From contig NZ_JAFFHZ010000001.1 of the NCBI RefSeq assembly GCF_017052585.1, positions 744,001-808,000 of the forward strand: a DNA stretch of 64,000 bases. Reading direction: 5' to 3'. The notes below the pieces were generated by a model. That model saw only the letters and a list, made by a program, of their open reading frames with translations. It was not told where the DNA came from and did not search any database. This stretch comes from Paenibacillus apiarius (lineage in GTDB: Bacteria; Bacillota; Bacilli; Paenibacillales; Paenibacillaceae). The position numbers and the translations under genes are program-made. Shown piece by piece: positions 1-8,428 of the stretch; the stretch's first letter is position 1, and each line of letters starts with the position of its first letter.

Positions 1-106
1 ATCCTCCGGCAATCATGACGACAGCGCCAAGCAGCAGTCCCAAGACGATCGATAATAACGAGATTTTGACGGATTCTCCAGCTAACAGCGCTTTGAGCTT
101 GTTCAT
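1..106 (-). CDS. Nucleoside ABC transporter permease, 5' fragment
   Basis: Only the first 35 codons are in the window; the gene continues past the left edge. The N-terminus is MNKLKALLAGESVK followed by a hydrophobic run (LLSIVLGLLLGAVVMIAG), as expected for the first membrane segment of a permease. Its ATG overlaps the stop of the ATP-binding gene as ATGA, with GGAGGGGAGCGGG just upstream. The order lipoprotein, ATPase, permease matches the BMP-family importers (B. subtilis nupNOPQ, formerly yufNOPQ), so this is most likely the first of two permeases (NupP-like). Family assignment rests on context because the fragment is so short. Confidence 0.75.
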   Translation of the reverse strand, partial: MNKLKALLAGESVKISLLSIVLGLLLGAVVMIAGG

Positions 107-1635
107 TCCCGCTCCCCTCCTTGATGCTTGCCCGCCATCAGCAGACCGAGCTCTTGATCCGATGTCGTCTCTGGTGTCGTCTCGCCGACGATCCTGCCGT
201 TGAACATAACCAGAATCCGATCGGAAACGTTAATGATTTCATCCAGCTCGAACGACACGAGCAGAACCGCCTTTCCCTTATCGCGCTCGGCAATCAATTG
301 CTTGTGCACGAACTCAATCGCCCCTACATCGAGGCCCCGCGTCGGCTGGGCCGCGACGAGCAGCTTGGGCTCTCTGGCGATTTCCCGCGCGATAATCACC
401 TTCTGCTGGTTGCCGCCTGACATGGAACGAACCGGTGTATGAATGCCTGGCGTTCGGATGTCGAATTGCTCGACATACCGCTCCGCAACCGACGCTATCG
501 CCTGCCGATCCAGCAGCCCTTTGTGGTTGAAGCGATCTTCATAATAAGACTTCAGCACCGCATTTTCGCTAACGTCGAAATCGAGCACGAGGCCATGCTT
601 GTGGCGATCCTGCGGAATATACGAAATGCCCGCTTCGGACGCCGCGCGCGGCGAACCGTGTGTGACATCACGACCCTCAAGCCGAATCGAGCCAGACTCA
701 ACCGGCCGCATGCCGGTAATCGCTTCGACCAGCTCCGCTTGACCATTGCCATCCACGCCGGCGATGCCTACAATCTCGCCTGCGCGGATGGACAGAGAAA
801 TCCCGTCGACCGCCCGCTGCCCGTTCTCGGCTGATACGACGAGATCCGCAATGTCAAGCAGCGCCTCTTGCGGATTCGCCGGCCCCTTGTCGGTCTTGAA
901 TTGCACGCGGTGCCCGACCATCTTCTCCGCCAGCGTCTCCTGATTCGAGTCCGCCACCGTCACGGTTTCTATCATTTTTCCGCGGCGGATAATCGTGCAC
1001 CGGTCGGCGACATCCATAATTTCCTTCAATTTATGCGTAATGAGCAGAATCGATTTCCCTTCATTCACGAGCCGCTTCATAATTTGAAGCAGCTCGGTGA
1101 TTTCCTGCGGGGTAAGCACCGCGGTCGGTTCGTCGAAGATAATGATTTCCGCGCCCCGGTACAGTGTCTTCATAATTTCGACCCGCTGTTGCATGCCTAC
1201 GGATATCGATTCAATCTTCGCTTCCGGATTGACATTCAGCCCGTATTGCGCAGACAAAGCGGAAATCCGGCTGGCGGCGCCCTTCAGGTCCGTGCCGAAG
1301 CCTCGCTTCGGTTCCATGCCAAGGATGATATTCTCCGTCACGGTAAACGGAGGAACCAACTTGAAATGCTGATGCACCATGCCGATACCGCACTCGATCG
1401 CTTTGTTCGGGCCATTCATCACGATGGGTTGTCCACCCAGTTCAATTGTCCCTTCATCTGGCTGGTACAAGCCGAACACAATATTCATTAGCGTGGATTT
1501 CCCCGCGCCGTTCTCTCCAAGCAGAGCATGAATTTCGCCTTTTCTTAGCTGCAGGCTGATTTGGTCGTTAGCAACGATGCCGGGAAAACGCTTCGTGATC
1601 CCTTTGAGCTCCAGCACGATTTCTCCGTTATGCAT
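103..1635 (-). CDS. Nucleoside/sugar ABC importer, double ATPase subunit (NupO-like)
   Basis: About 510 residues with two fused ABC domains, as in the RbsA/YufO group. The first domain has Walker A GENGAGKST and Walker B FDEPTAVLTPQE. The second has the usual degenerate Walker A (GVDGNGQAE), signature LSGGNQQK and a Walker B variant AAQPTRGLD. It would energise uptake through the permease that begins at 106. The start is MHNGEIVLELKG at 1635 because GGAGGGGA lies 6 bases upstream; the in-frame extension to 1689 has no such site. It follows the BMP lipoprotein gene by 66 bp and overlaps the permease by 4 bp, so one transcript is likely. B. subtilis NupNOPQ imports guanosine; a nucleoside substrate is inferred here from that and from deoB upstream. 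Confidence 0.9.
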   Translation of the reverse strand: MHNGEIVLELKGITKRFPGIVANDQISLQLRKGEIHALLGENGAGKSTLMNIVFGLYQPDEGTIELGGQPIVMNGPNKAIECGIGMVHQHFKLVPPFTVTENIILGMEPKRGFGTDLKGAASRISALSAQYGLNVNPEAKIESISVGMQQRVEIMKTLYRGAEIIIFDEPTAVLTPQEITELLQIMKRLVNEGKSILLITHKLKEIMDVADRCTIIRRGKMIETVTVADSNQETLAEKMVGHRVQFKTDKGPANPQEALLDIADLVVSAENGQRAVDGISLSIRAGEIVGIAGVDGNGQAELVEAITGMRPVESGSIRLEGRDVTHGSPRAASEAGISYIPQDRHKHGLVLDFDVSENAVLKSYYEDRFNHKGLLDRQAIASVAERYVEQFDIRTPGIHTPVRSMSGGNQQKVIIAREIAREPKLLVAAQPTRGLDVGAIEFVHKQLIAERDKGKAVLLVSFELDEIINVSDRILVMFNGRIVGETTPETTSDQELGLLMAGKHQGGERE

Positions 1636-1701
1636 GGCGTTCCCCTCCGTAACGAGTTTCCCCGCCGCATACTGCAGGCGGGGAAACAATAAAATGGTTG
1701 A

Positions 1702-2751
1702 TTACGTCGTTGGCACTTGAATTTTGCCTTCAATAATCTGTTGACGATATTGTTCGACCTTGTCGAGAATGTCTTGCGGCACGTTTTTGCTTGAAGTCGG
1801 CGCCACGTCTACCCCTTTTTCCTTCAAGCCCATATAAGTGATTTTGCCGTCAGGGAATTTCCCGTCAGCCAAATCCTTCGAGATTTGATATACGGCTTCA
1901 TCCACTTTCTTAATCATCGACGTCAGCGTAATTTCATCTCCGAATTCAAGCGATTGATCCTTGTCGACGCCGATGACCCAGACCTGTTCACCGCGGGCTG
2001 CGCGCTCTTTCGCTTCATTGAATACGCCGTTGCCCGTCAAGCCGGATGCGTGGAAGATAATATCGACGCCCTCGTTATAAAGCGTGGAAGCTGCTGATTT
2101 CCCCATATCGACCCGGACGAACTGCCCGGTGTACAGCGGTTTGAATGTCGCATCCGGATTTACAGCCTTGATCCCTTCCCGGAATCCTGCCTCGAAACGC
2201 TTGATGACCGGAATCTCCATGCCGCCAACAAATCCGATTTTATTGGATTTCGTCATCAATCCAGCAATAACGCCCACTAAGAAGGCACCTTCATTTTCTT
2301 TGAACAAAACCGACGCTACGTTTGGAACCTCCACCCCTGCGTCAATGATGCCTAGCTTCGCATCCGGATTCTCGGAAGCGATCTGCTTTATTGCCGCATC
2401 GAGCGTTTCGGCCGTCGCCCACGTTAAGTCATATTTGTTCTTCACGAATTGGTTCAAGCTCGGAATGACCTCCGCGTCGTTCTTCGGCTCTAAATATTTC
2501 ACTTCGTAGCCAAAATCCTTCTTCAGCTTCTGCAGGCCTTCCCATGCGCTTTGGTTGAACGACTTGTCGTTGACGCTTCCCATGTCGGTGACCATGCCGA
2601 CCTTTAGCTTCTTGCCTCCGCTCTCTCCGGATGGCGCATCGCCGGATTGCACACCGCCAGATTCGGAGCCGCCAGACTTGCTTCCGCAGCCAGCCAAAGC
2701 AAACGAAAACAGCAAAATAGCGGATAATACGAGCAGCATTGATTTTTTCAT
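1702..2751 (-). CDS. BMP-family substrate-binding lipoprotein (nucleoside importer)
   Basis: About 349 residues. It begins MKKSMLLVLSAILLFSF with lipobox LAGC (Cys22), then a Gly/Ser-rich linker of about 25 residues, then the BMP/Med fold (KVGMVTDMGSVNDKSFNQ, KIGFVGGMEIPVI, IIFHASGLTGNGVF). It would be anchored outside the membrane and deliver purine nucleosides to the ABC importer encoded downstream. The start at 2751 is preceded by AAGGGGGAAAAGG; the longer frame to 2790 adds residues before the signal peptide and is not used. It lies 82 bp after deoB on the same strand. Closest named relative is B. subtilis NupN (YufN). Substrate is inferred. Confidence 0.9.
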   Translation of the reverse strand: MKKSMLLVLSAILLFSFALAGCGSKSGGSESGGVQSGDAPSGESGGKKLKVGMVTDMGSVNDKSFNQSAWEGLQKLKKDFGYEVKYLEPKNDAEVIPSLNQFVKNKYDLTWATAETLDAAIKQIASENPDAKLGIIDAGVEVPNVASVLFKENEGAFLVGVIAGLMTKSNKIGFVGGMEIPVIKRFEAGFREGIKAVNPDATFKPLYTGQFVRVDMGKSAASTLYNEGVDIIFHASGLTGNGVFNEAKERAARGEQVWVIGVDKDQSLEFGDEITLTSMIKKVDEAVYQISKDLADGKFPDGKITYMGLKEKGVDVAPTSSKNVPQDILDKVEQYRQQIIEGKIQVPTT

Positions 2752-2833
2752 GACCTTTTCCCCCTTGAGTGTCATTAATGTGTTGCTCATTTCTAACCCC
2801 TTTTGGACACTTCACTTCTATAGATAGAGCGCG

Positions 2834-4015
2834 TCACCTTACCTTGAGCAGCGGCAGAAAGCTGCTCCCGTGACCCGTGCTCGGGACGCCGAAGTTATCG
2901 GCCAGCGTCGCAGCCAAATCGGCAAAGGTGGAACGGATGCCTATGGAAGCGCCGCACTGTGCGAACCGCGGATTGTATAATAAAATCGGCACGTATTCAC
3001 GCGTATGATCGGTGCCCGAATGAACCGGATCGTTCCCGTGATCCGCCGTAATGATGAGCAGATCACGCTCCCCGATGCGCTGCATCAACCCGGGAAGCGA
3101 CTGATCGAACTCCTCGAGACAGCTCGCATAACCTGCAGGATCGCGCCGATGCCCATATAACGAATCAAAATCGACTAGATTCGTGAACAGCAAGCCGCGA
3201 AAACGGCTATCCAACTGCGCCAGTGTCATCTCGATGCCATGAGCGTTGCTCTTTGTCGGATAGGACTGCGTAATGCCGCTGCCCGAGAAAATATCGTTAA
3301 TCTTGCCCACTGAGAGGACGTCATAGCCGTGCTCGGACAGATGATTGAGCAGCGTCTTCCCCGGCGGTGCAAGCGCATAGTCATGCCTGTTCGGGGTCCG
3401 GGTGAACTGCCCGGGGCTCCCGACGTAGGGTCTCGCTATAATCCGCCCGACGGCATATGGAGCTTCGAGCGTGAGCTCTCTGGCGATACGACAGGCGGCA
3501 TACAGCTCTTCCAGCGGAATGATGTCCTCATGAGCCGCGATTTGAAATACGCTGTCCGCCGAGGTGTACACAATCCATGCCCCTGTGCGCATCTGCTCTT
3601 CCCCGTATTCGTCCAATACAGCCGTGCCGGAAGCCGGACGGTTGCAGATTACCTTCCGCCCGGTACGCTCTTCAAACAGGCGGATGAGCGGCTCAGGGAA
3701 GCCGGAAGGATACACTTGAAAAGGGATCGCCACATGCAAGCCCATCAGCTCCCAATGTCCCGTCATCGTATCCTTGCCGACCGACGTCTCCGCCATCTTG
3801 CCGTAGCAAGCCGATGGGGAAGGCACCGCTTCCATATGCGGCAGCGGGGCGATATTGCCGAGCCCGAGCTTCTGCAGATTCGGCAAGCGCATGGAAGGCA
3901 CCCGCTCCGCAATATGACCGAGCGTGTGCGCACCTCGGTCTCCGAAGGCTTCCGCATCGGGCAGCTCCCCGATTCCCACGCTGTCCATAACGATGACACT
4001 TACTCTTTCAAACAT
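2834..4015 (-). CDS. deoB: Phosphopentomutase
   Basis: 393 residues, the normal length. It interconverts ribose or deoxyribose 1-phosphate and 5-phosphate in nucleoside catabolism. Visible family motifs: VMDSVGIGE at the N-terminus (metal ligand Asp), GKDTMTGHWE with the phosphorylated Thr, FDSLYGHRRDP, TADHGNDP and the following DHTRE, which supply the two-metal site of the alkaline-phosphatase superfamily. The start MFERVSVIV at 4015 has GAGGAG 9-10 bases upstream; seven further in-frame codons to 4036 lack a better site. It heads a leftward cluster with the BMP importer and is divergent from the Crp/Fnr gene, so uptake and catabolism are probably co-expressed. Confidence 0.95.
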   Translation of the reverse strand: MFERVSVIVMDSVGIGELPDAEAFGDRGAHTLGHIAERVPSMRLPNLQKLGLGNIAPLPHMEAVPSPSACYGKMAETSVGKDTMTGHWELMGLHVAIPFQVYPSGFPEPLIRLFEERTGRKVICNRPASGTAVLDEYGEEQMRTGAWIVYTSADSVFQIAAHEDIIPLEELYAACRIARELTLEAPYAVGRIIARPYVGSPGQFTRTPNRHDYALAPPGKTLLNHLSEHGYDVLSVGKINDIFSGSGITQSYPTKSNAHGIEMTLAQLDSRFRGLLFTNLVDFDSLYGHRRDPAGYASCLEEFDQSLPGLMQRIGERDLLIITADHGNDPVHSGTDHTREYVPILLYNPRFAQCGASIGIRSTFADLAATLADNFGVPSTGHGSSFLPLLKVR

Positions 4016-4076
4016 TTGTAACCACTCCTCATCCATGTCCTTTTCTTGATGTGGCCGTTCTTGCCAAGACGTTCTA

Positions 4077-4106
4077 TTGGATTAACTCGCCTCCGTCATG
4101 TAATAT
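4077..4106 (+). promoter_or_regulatory. Candidate sigma-A promoter for the Crp/Fnr gene
   Basis: TTGGAT at 4077-4082, an 18-base spacer and TAATAT at 4101-4106, 73 bases before the Crp/Fnr start, in the divergent deoB/crp interval. Both hexamers deviate from consensus, so this is a weak call. Confidence 0.3.
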
Positions 4107-4178
4107 GTGGATAGAAGATAAATACAGTTCCGCGACAGGTTCTGCTGTCCGGCCATCCTGTCGGGATAGGAGGCACCC

Positions 4179-4925
4179 ATGATTGATGATTTGCGCGATG
4201 TCTTCATGTTTCAAGATTTGACTGCTGCACAATGCGAAGCCATCATCCCCTTGCTGAAAGCTCGGAGCTATAAGAAGAGTCAGATACTGATTTATGAAGA
4301 AGATCAAGGCACAGACCTATATATTCTTCGTGAAGGACTGGTCAAGGTGTACCGCCTTCATCAAGACAAAGAAATTATTTTCAACTTTCAATTTCCAGGC
4401 GATGTCGTCGGAGAAATGGAAGCGATCGCAGACCATCAGCATCGCGTCGCCTCGATCGAGACAATGGAGCCTTCCCATTTCTGGGTCATCAGCCGACCCG
4501 ATTTCCTGCGTGCGATGGACGAGCATCCTTCCATATTGCGCCGGGCGTATCAACGCATGCTCGATCATTTGCGCGTAATGAACCATAAAGTGCGCTACTT
4601 GTCCTATCTGGACGTCAGGCTGAAGGCAGCCAATTTGATTCTGGATTTGTACTACAATTTGGGAACTCTTCATGAATCCGCTTACAAAATTGAGTGTAAA
4701 TTAACGCACCACCTGCTGGCCACTATGATCGGGGTTACACGCGAATCCATTTCCAAAGTGATGCGCGATTTCCATGAAGAAGGCATCTTGGTCATGCAGC
4801 AAAAATATATTTACATTACCGACTTGGAACGGCTGCAATCCATGTGCGACGACATGCAGGACGTTACGTCATCCCGCAAATGGCGTTCAGAATGCGGATC
4901 GGCATCAAAATTGCGTCAAATCTAG
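4179..4925 (+). CDS. Crp/Fnr-family transcriptional regulator
   Basis: 248 residues. Residues about 15-125 form a cyclic-nucleotide-binding-type beta roll (LYILREGLVKVYR, FPGDVVGEMEAI) and about 150-225 the helix-turn-helix (LTHHLLATMIGVTRESISKVMRDF, in which TRESISKVMR fits the recognition helix). There is no N-terminal Cys cluster of the Fnr oxygen sensor, and no clear cAMP contact set, so the ligand is unknown. GGAGG lies 6 bases before the ATG. The gene sits between divergent deoB and codirectional deoD, so a local role in nucleoside metabolism is a reasonable inference but is not shown by the sequence. Confidence 0.88.
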   Translation: MIDDLRDVFMFQDLTAAQCEAIIPLLKARSYKKSQILIYEEDQGTDLYILREGLVKVYRLHQDKEIIFNFQFPGDVVGEMEAIADHQHRVASIETMEPSHFWVISRPDFLRAMDEHPSILRRAYQRMLDHLRVMNHKVRYLSYLDVRLKAANLILDLYYNLGTLHESAYKIECKLTHHLLATMIGVTRESISKVMRDFHEEGILVMQQKYIYITDLERLQSMCDDMQDVTSSRKWRSECGSASKLRQI

Positions 4926-4961
4926 CTAGCCATGGGGTTTACCTTGATTATAAAGCTAAAA

Positions 4962-4974
4962 TGAAAGCGTTTCA
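4962..4974 (+). promoter_or_regulatory. cre-like CcpA operator before deoD
   Basis: TGAAAGCGTTTCA fits the catabolite-responsive element consensus TGWNANCGNTNWCA at every defined base. It lies after the Crp/Fnr stop and 222 bases before deoD, where CcpA could repress or block transcription. The match is visible; function is inference. Confidence 0.5.
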
Positions 4975-5195
4975 GTTAAATACCAATCATAAATTCGGTG
5001 AAATTGTTCACAGAATCCGGGGCGACTCTTTCACGGAAACAGGATTGAGATTCATGGTATCGTTAAGAATAGGCAGTAACCGCTTTCAATTAGGTCATGT
5101 TTAAAAGACTGTATTTTTTAGCATACTTTTCTAACTGCCTAATAATGAAGGTAAACGAATGGTTCACTATTAACGATGACATGGAGGGATTCAAC

Positions 5196-5903
5196 GTGAG
5201 TGTTCACTTGGAAGCGAAAGCCGGAGACATTGCGCCCATCGTTTTGATGCCGGGAGATCCGTTGCGGGCGAAGTATATTGCAGAGACGTTCTTGACAGAT
5301 TCCGTCTGTCATAACCAAGTCAGAGGCATGCTGGGGTATACCGGCACTTATAAAGGACAACCAGTGTCAGTGCAGGGATCTGGAATGGGGATTCCTTCAT
5401 TTTCCATTTATGCTACGGAGCTCATTCAAGATTACGGCTGCAAGACGCTCATTCGCGTAGGCACGTGCGGTGCGATTCAACAAGACGTCAAGCTGCGCGA
5501 CGTGCTGCTGGCACAAGCCGTATGCACGGACTCTTCCCTCAATCAGCATACGTTCCCGGGGTATGATTACTCGCCGATTGCGAGCTTCAGCCTGCTGCGG
5601 AGCGCCTATGAGATCGGTCTGGCAAAAGGATTGAACCTGCGCGTCGGCAACATTCTATCTTCTGATTTCTTCTACGGCGGCAATGAAGAAATGACGATGA
5701 AGCTGGGCCGGTATGGCGTGCTTGCGGTAGAGATGGAGGCAGCGGCGCTCTACACGCTGGCGGCAAAGCATCAGATTCAGGCACTTGCATTGCTGACTGT
5801 AAGCGATCATATTTTGACCGGAGAACAGACGACATCCCAGGAACGCCAGACCACCTTCAACGATATGATTGAAGTCGCTCTCGAAACCGCAATATCTCAA
5901 TAA
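5196..5903 (+). CDS. deoD: Purine-nucleoside phosphorylase, DeoD type
   Basis: 235 residues, matching the hexameric DeoD family (233-239). It cleaves purine (deoxy)nucleosides with phosphate to base and (deoxy)ribose 1-phosphate, feeding DeoB. Motifs: MPGDPLRAK near the N-terminus (phosphate site), [26 protein letters not shown] (ribose-binding Glu) and VSDH with the catalytic Asp. A GTG start at 5196 is chosen because GGAGG precedes it by 8 bases and the product then begins [14 protein letters not shown], as in Bacillus DeoD; the frame upstream to 5097 has no family similarity. A strong terminator follows 55 bases after the stop. Confidence 0.95.
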   Translation: MSVHLEAKAGDIAPIVLMPGDPLRAKYIAETFLTDSVCHNQVRGMLGYTGTYKGQPVSVQGSGMGIPSFSIYATELIQDYGCKTLIRVGTCGAIQQDVKLRDVLLAQAVCTDSSLNQHTFPGYDYSPIASFSLLRSAYEIGLAKGLNLRVGNILSSDFFYGGNEEMTMKLGRYGVLAVEMEAAALYTLAAKHQIQALALLTVSDHILTGEQTTSQERQTTFNDMIEVALETAISQ

Positions 5904-5958
5904 GGGTTATCCAAAAAAAAGGACCCTTTTTTGAGTACGCAGTGGCAGCAGCCGTGCC

Positions 5959-6000
5959 AAAGAGCCCTTGTCTCCGCACCCGCAGACAAGGGCTCTTTGT
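5959..6000. terminator. Bidirectional intrinsic terminator (deoD / 6005 gene)
   Basis: A perfect 15-bp stem (5959-5973 with 5984-5998, core GAGCCCTTGTCT) and a 10-base loop between the convergent deoD and the small membrane-protein gene. T tracts are short on both sides, but position and stem strength fit termination in both directions. Confidence 0.85.
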
Positions 6001-6004
6001 TATG

Positions 6005-6307
6005 TTACTTCATCCGCTCTATGCGCTGCGTCAACCGTGATTCCCACAGGCGCACCTTCTCCTGCTTAATTCGCTTCAACCGGCGCTCTGTCTCTTCATC
6101 CACCCGCAGCAAACGATGCAGATGGGCGGAGATGACCAGCAGAGCGAAGGCTGACCAGACAATGCCGAACCAGACTGCCGGCGTCAGGCCTTCCTTCAAT
6201 GAAATGGTGGGCAGCACGACGAGCAGCATGGCCAGCACCAATGCAATATACACGGCATGCTTCCACCTGCGGCGCCCTCCAGAAGCCGAATTCATCCATT
6301 TATTCAT
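6005..6307 (-). CDS. Small two-pass membrane protein, unknown function
   Basis: 100 residues if started at MNKWMNSASGG (6307), where AAGGAG lies 10 bases upstream. Two hydrophobic segments are clear: about residues 18-37 (AVYIALVLAMLLVVLPTISL) and about 45-65 (WFGIVWSAFALLVISA), followed by a charged tail rich in Arg/Lys/Glu (DEETERRLKRIKQEK) that is probably cytoplasmic. I do not recognise the family. It stands alone between the deoD terminator and the YlbF-family gene. Confidence 0.65.
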   Translation of the reverse strand: MNKWMNSASGGRRRWKHAVYIALVLAMLLVVLPTISLKEGLTPAVWFGIVWSAFALLVISAHLHRLLRVDEETERRLKRIKQEKVRLWESRLTQRIERMK

Positions 6308-6417
6308 CGTGTCTACGCTCCTTGCACTCGACACGGTGACGCCCTGCAGGCAGCCAGCCGTGTTCTTGTCCTATATTAGAGCGTATGCATGACATTCATG
6401 ATTGATGACTGTTCTCC

Positions 6418-6753
6418 CTATTGATACAAATGACCCAGCGATTCGGAGACGATTTTGTTCACGTCTTGAATGATAAGCGCAAGGCGGCGTTCCGCGTCGA
6501 ACAGACGGGCGATATCCGGATTCATGCTGATGACCTCGAACATTTTTTCCATCTTCTCCATCTCTTCCTGTTCCGGCATTTCCCCGGTCATCATCTTCTG
6601 CTGCATATCCATCTGGCGCGCGCGGAAATCGTCCAGCATGCGTTTGCTTTCCGCATCTCCTTCAATTGCTTTCATCGCTTCTTCGACAGCTTTTGCCTCC
6701 TCGCAGGCTTGCAAGGCACGTGCCAAATCATGAGCTTTGTCATATACATTCAT
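6418..6753 (-). CDS. YlbF/YmcA/YheA-family (DUF964) protein
   Basis: 111 residues, almost wholly alpha-helical, with the family pattern: N-terminal helix NVYDKAHDLARALQ, a Met/Glu-rich middle (QQKMMTGEMPEQEEMEK) and a C-terminal helix IARLFDAERRLALIIQDVNKIV. Relatives include YlbF and YmcA, parts of the Y-complex that acts on RNase Y, and YheA, whose function is unknown. In B. subtilis yheA lies close to yheC and yheD; here it is divergent from the YheC/YheD array, so YheA is the best match. GGATGAG lies upstream of the ATG. Confidence 0.8.
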   Translation of the reverse strand: MNVYDKAHDLARALQACEEAKAVEEAMKAIEGDAESKRMLDDFRARQMDMQQKMMTGEMPEQEEMEKMEKMFEVISMNPDIARLFDAERRLALIIQDVNKIVSESLGHLYQ

Positions 6754-6930
6754 TTCATCTCATCCTTTCGGAAAAAATACATTAGTCAGCATAACACAGT
6801 TCATTTTGCCGTTTCATTATCATTTATGACGTTTATCCGACAGCTAGAAGCACAAATGACTGGAACACGAAACACAATAAAAAGCCAATTGGGCATGTCT
6901 CTCCCCCCCTTTTCCTGATGCAGGTCAATC

Positions 6931-6957
6931 ACCAAGGGAAATATGTCCTCATATGAT
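6931..6957 (+). promoter_or_regulatory. Candidate sporulation promoter (sigma-K/E type) of the YheC/YheD array
   Basis: AC at 6931-6932, 17 bases, then CATATGAT at 6950-6957, 87 bases before the first ATP-grasp gene. This resembles mother-cell sigma-K promoters (AC in the -35, CATAnnnT in the -10). The same octamer occurs upstream of cwlJ (62073-62066). Weakly constrained motif. Confidence 0.35.
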
Positions 6958-7044
6958 GAATTAACGTATACGGTTTGCCTGTATTGACCCATGCGGGTAT
7001 TACCGTATGAATGACTGCAAGTTGTTGTTGGAAGGAGATCCTTC

Positions 7045-8415
7045 ATGTCTAAATCTAAAGTGACGCTCCAGGTGGTAAGCTCCGGCATCTTGCGAGAAGA
7101 AGTGCTCATGTTGGGCGAAGCTATCGTCAAACAATTGAAAATTCCCGTTAATCAGCCCCTTACCCTGCGTTTCGGCTCCTTCAAGCACCGTGTGTCGGTT
7201 GTACCGATTCCCCGCTTTGACGGGCTGCGAATGAATCATGCACTTGCACGCGGCATGGGACTCCTAACGGGCCACTCACTGAGAATCGTCTATAAGCCGT
7301 CCACTCAAACACTCTGTCTTGGCCCGCTCATCGGTGTGCTGATCAGCCGCGATCGCCCCGAGACCCCGGATAAACCGTTCGGGCAAATTACGATGTTCTG
7401 CAAGGAACTCGTAGACGCCTGCCAATCTCAAGGGGCATTGGTCTGTTTCTTTACTCCTGAACAAATTCAGGATCTGCACATCGAGCAAGCTTGGGTCTTT
7501 GCAAACGGAAGCTGGAAAAAGACAAACACGCCTGTTCCCGACGTAATCAACAACCGCTTGACTTCACGCAAACTGGAGAACAAACCTAGCGTACAGCATT
7601 TTATGAAAGAAGTAAAATCACGGTATCAGTCCCACATTTTCAATGAAAAATTTTTGGATAAAACCGAGGTATTCGATGCGCTGCAGCATGACGCGGAACT
7701 CGCCCGGTATTTGCCCGAATCGCATTTGTTGCGGAACTTCACGATGCTGAAGTCGATGTGTTCCCGTTACAATACGGTATTTCTCAAGCCCGCAAGAGGC
7801 AGTCTCGGGAAGGGCATCGTCCGCATAACCCGTATGCAGGAAAGCGGCTATTATCAGGCCATGTATTCCACCATCAGCGGCACGAAACGCCAACAATACG
7901 CCAGCCTGCTTAAGCTGTTTTCCAGTCTGTCGGGCAAAATGAAGAGCAATCGGTACCAAATTCAACAAGGGCTGACGTTAATCGATCATGGAAAACGCCC
8001 GGTTGACTTCCGCGCACTCGTACAGAAGAACGCCACGGGAAAATGGACGATCACCTCGATCGTCGCCCGCATCGCAAGCACCCAGCATTTCGTATCGAAC
8101 CTGGCGCGCGGCGGCTCGCTCAGCACGGTGAAGGAAGCGGTCAACAAGGCGAACCTACCTTCCAACGTCAAGAACGACGTTCATGTCCGCCTGAAAAAAG
8201 CAGCTCTGGATATTGCGCGCGGCGTTGATACGCACATCCCCGCTCATTTCGGGGAATTGGGCATCGATCTTGCCGTGGATTCCTCTGGCAGAGTATGGCT
8301 TCTCGAAGTGAACTCCAAGCCTTCCAAAAATGACAATACGCCCCTGAATGACAATAAGATTCGGCCTTCCGTACGCAAGATAGTCGAGTATGCCCGTTTT
8401 CTTAGCGGCTTCTGA
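7045..8415 (+). CDS. YheC/YheD-family ATP-grasp spore coat-associated protein, copy 1 (long form)
   Basis: 456 residues, the length of B. subtilis YheD (453). The first ~105 residues form a beta-rich domain ending CLGPLIGVLISRD; the rest is an ATP-grasp of the YheC/YheD type: nucleotide-binding FLKPARGSLGKG, YQIQQGL, DFRALVQKN and the metal/ATP segment LAVDSSGRVWLLEVNSKP. YheC and YheD are mother-cell proteins that localise to the forespore surface; the ligated substrate is unknown. GGAAGGAG lies 6 bases upstream of the ATG. First of five paralogues on this strand, 13 bp before copy 2. Confidence 0.9.
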   Translation: MSKSKVTLQVVSSGILREEVLMLGEAIVKQLKIPVNQPLTLRFGSFKHRVSVVPIPRFDGLRMNHALARGMGLLTGHSLRIVYKPSTQTLCLGPLIGVLISRDRPETPDKPFGQITMFCKELVDACQSQGALVCFFTPEQIQDLHIEQAWVFANGSWKKTNTPVPDVINNRLTSRKLENKPSVQHFMKEVKSRYQSHIFNEKFLDKTEVFDALQHDAELARYLPESHLLRNFTMLKSMCSRYNTVFLKPARGSLGKGIVRITRMQESGYYQAMYSTISGTKRQQYASLLKLFSSLSGKMKSNRYQIQQGLTLIDHGKRPVDFRALVQKNATGKWTITSIVARIASTQHFVSNLARGGSLSTVKEAVNKANLPSNVKNDVHVRLKKAALDIARGVDTHIPAHFGELGIDLAVDSSGRVWLLEVNSKPSKNDNTPLNDNKIRPSVRKIVEYARFLSGF

Positions 8416-8428
8416 GGAGGTGGCATAT

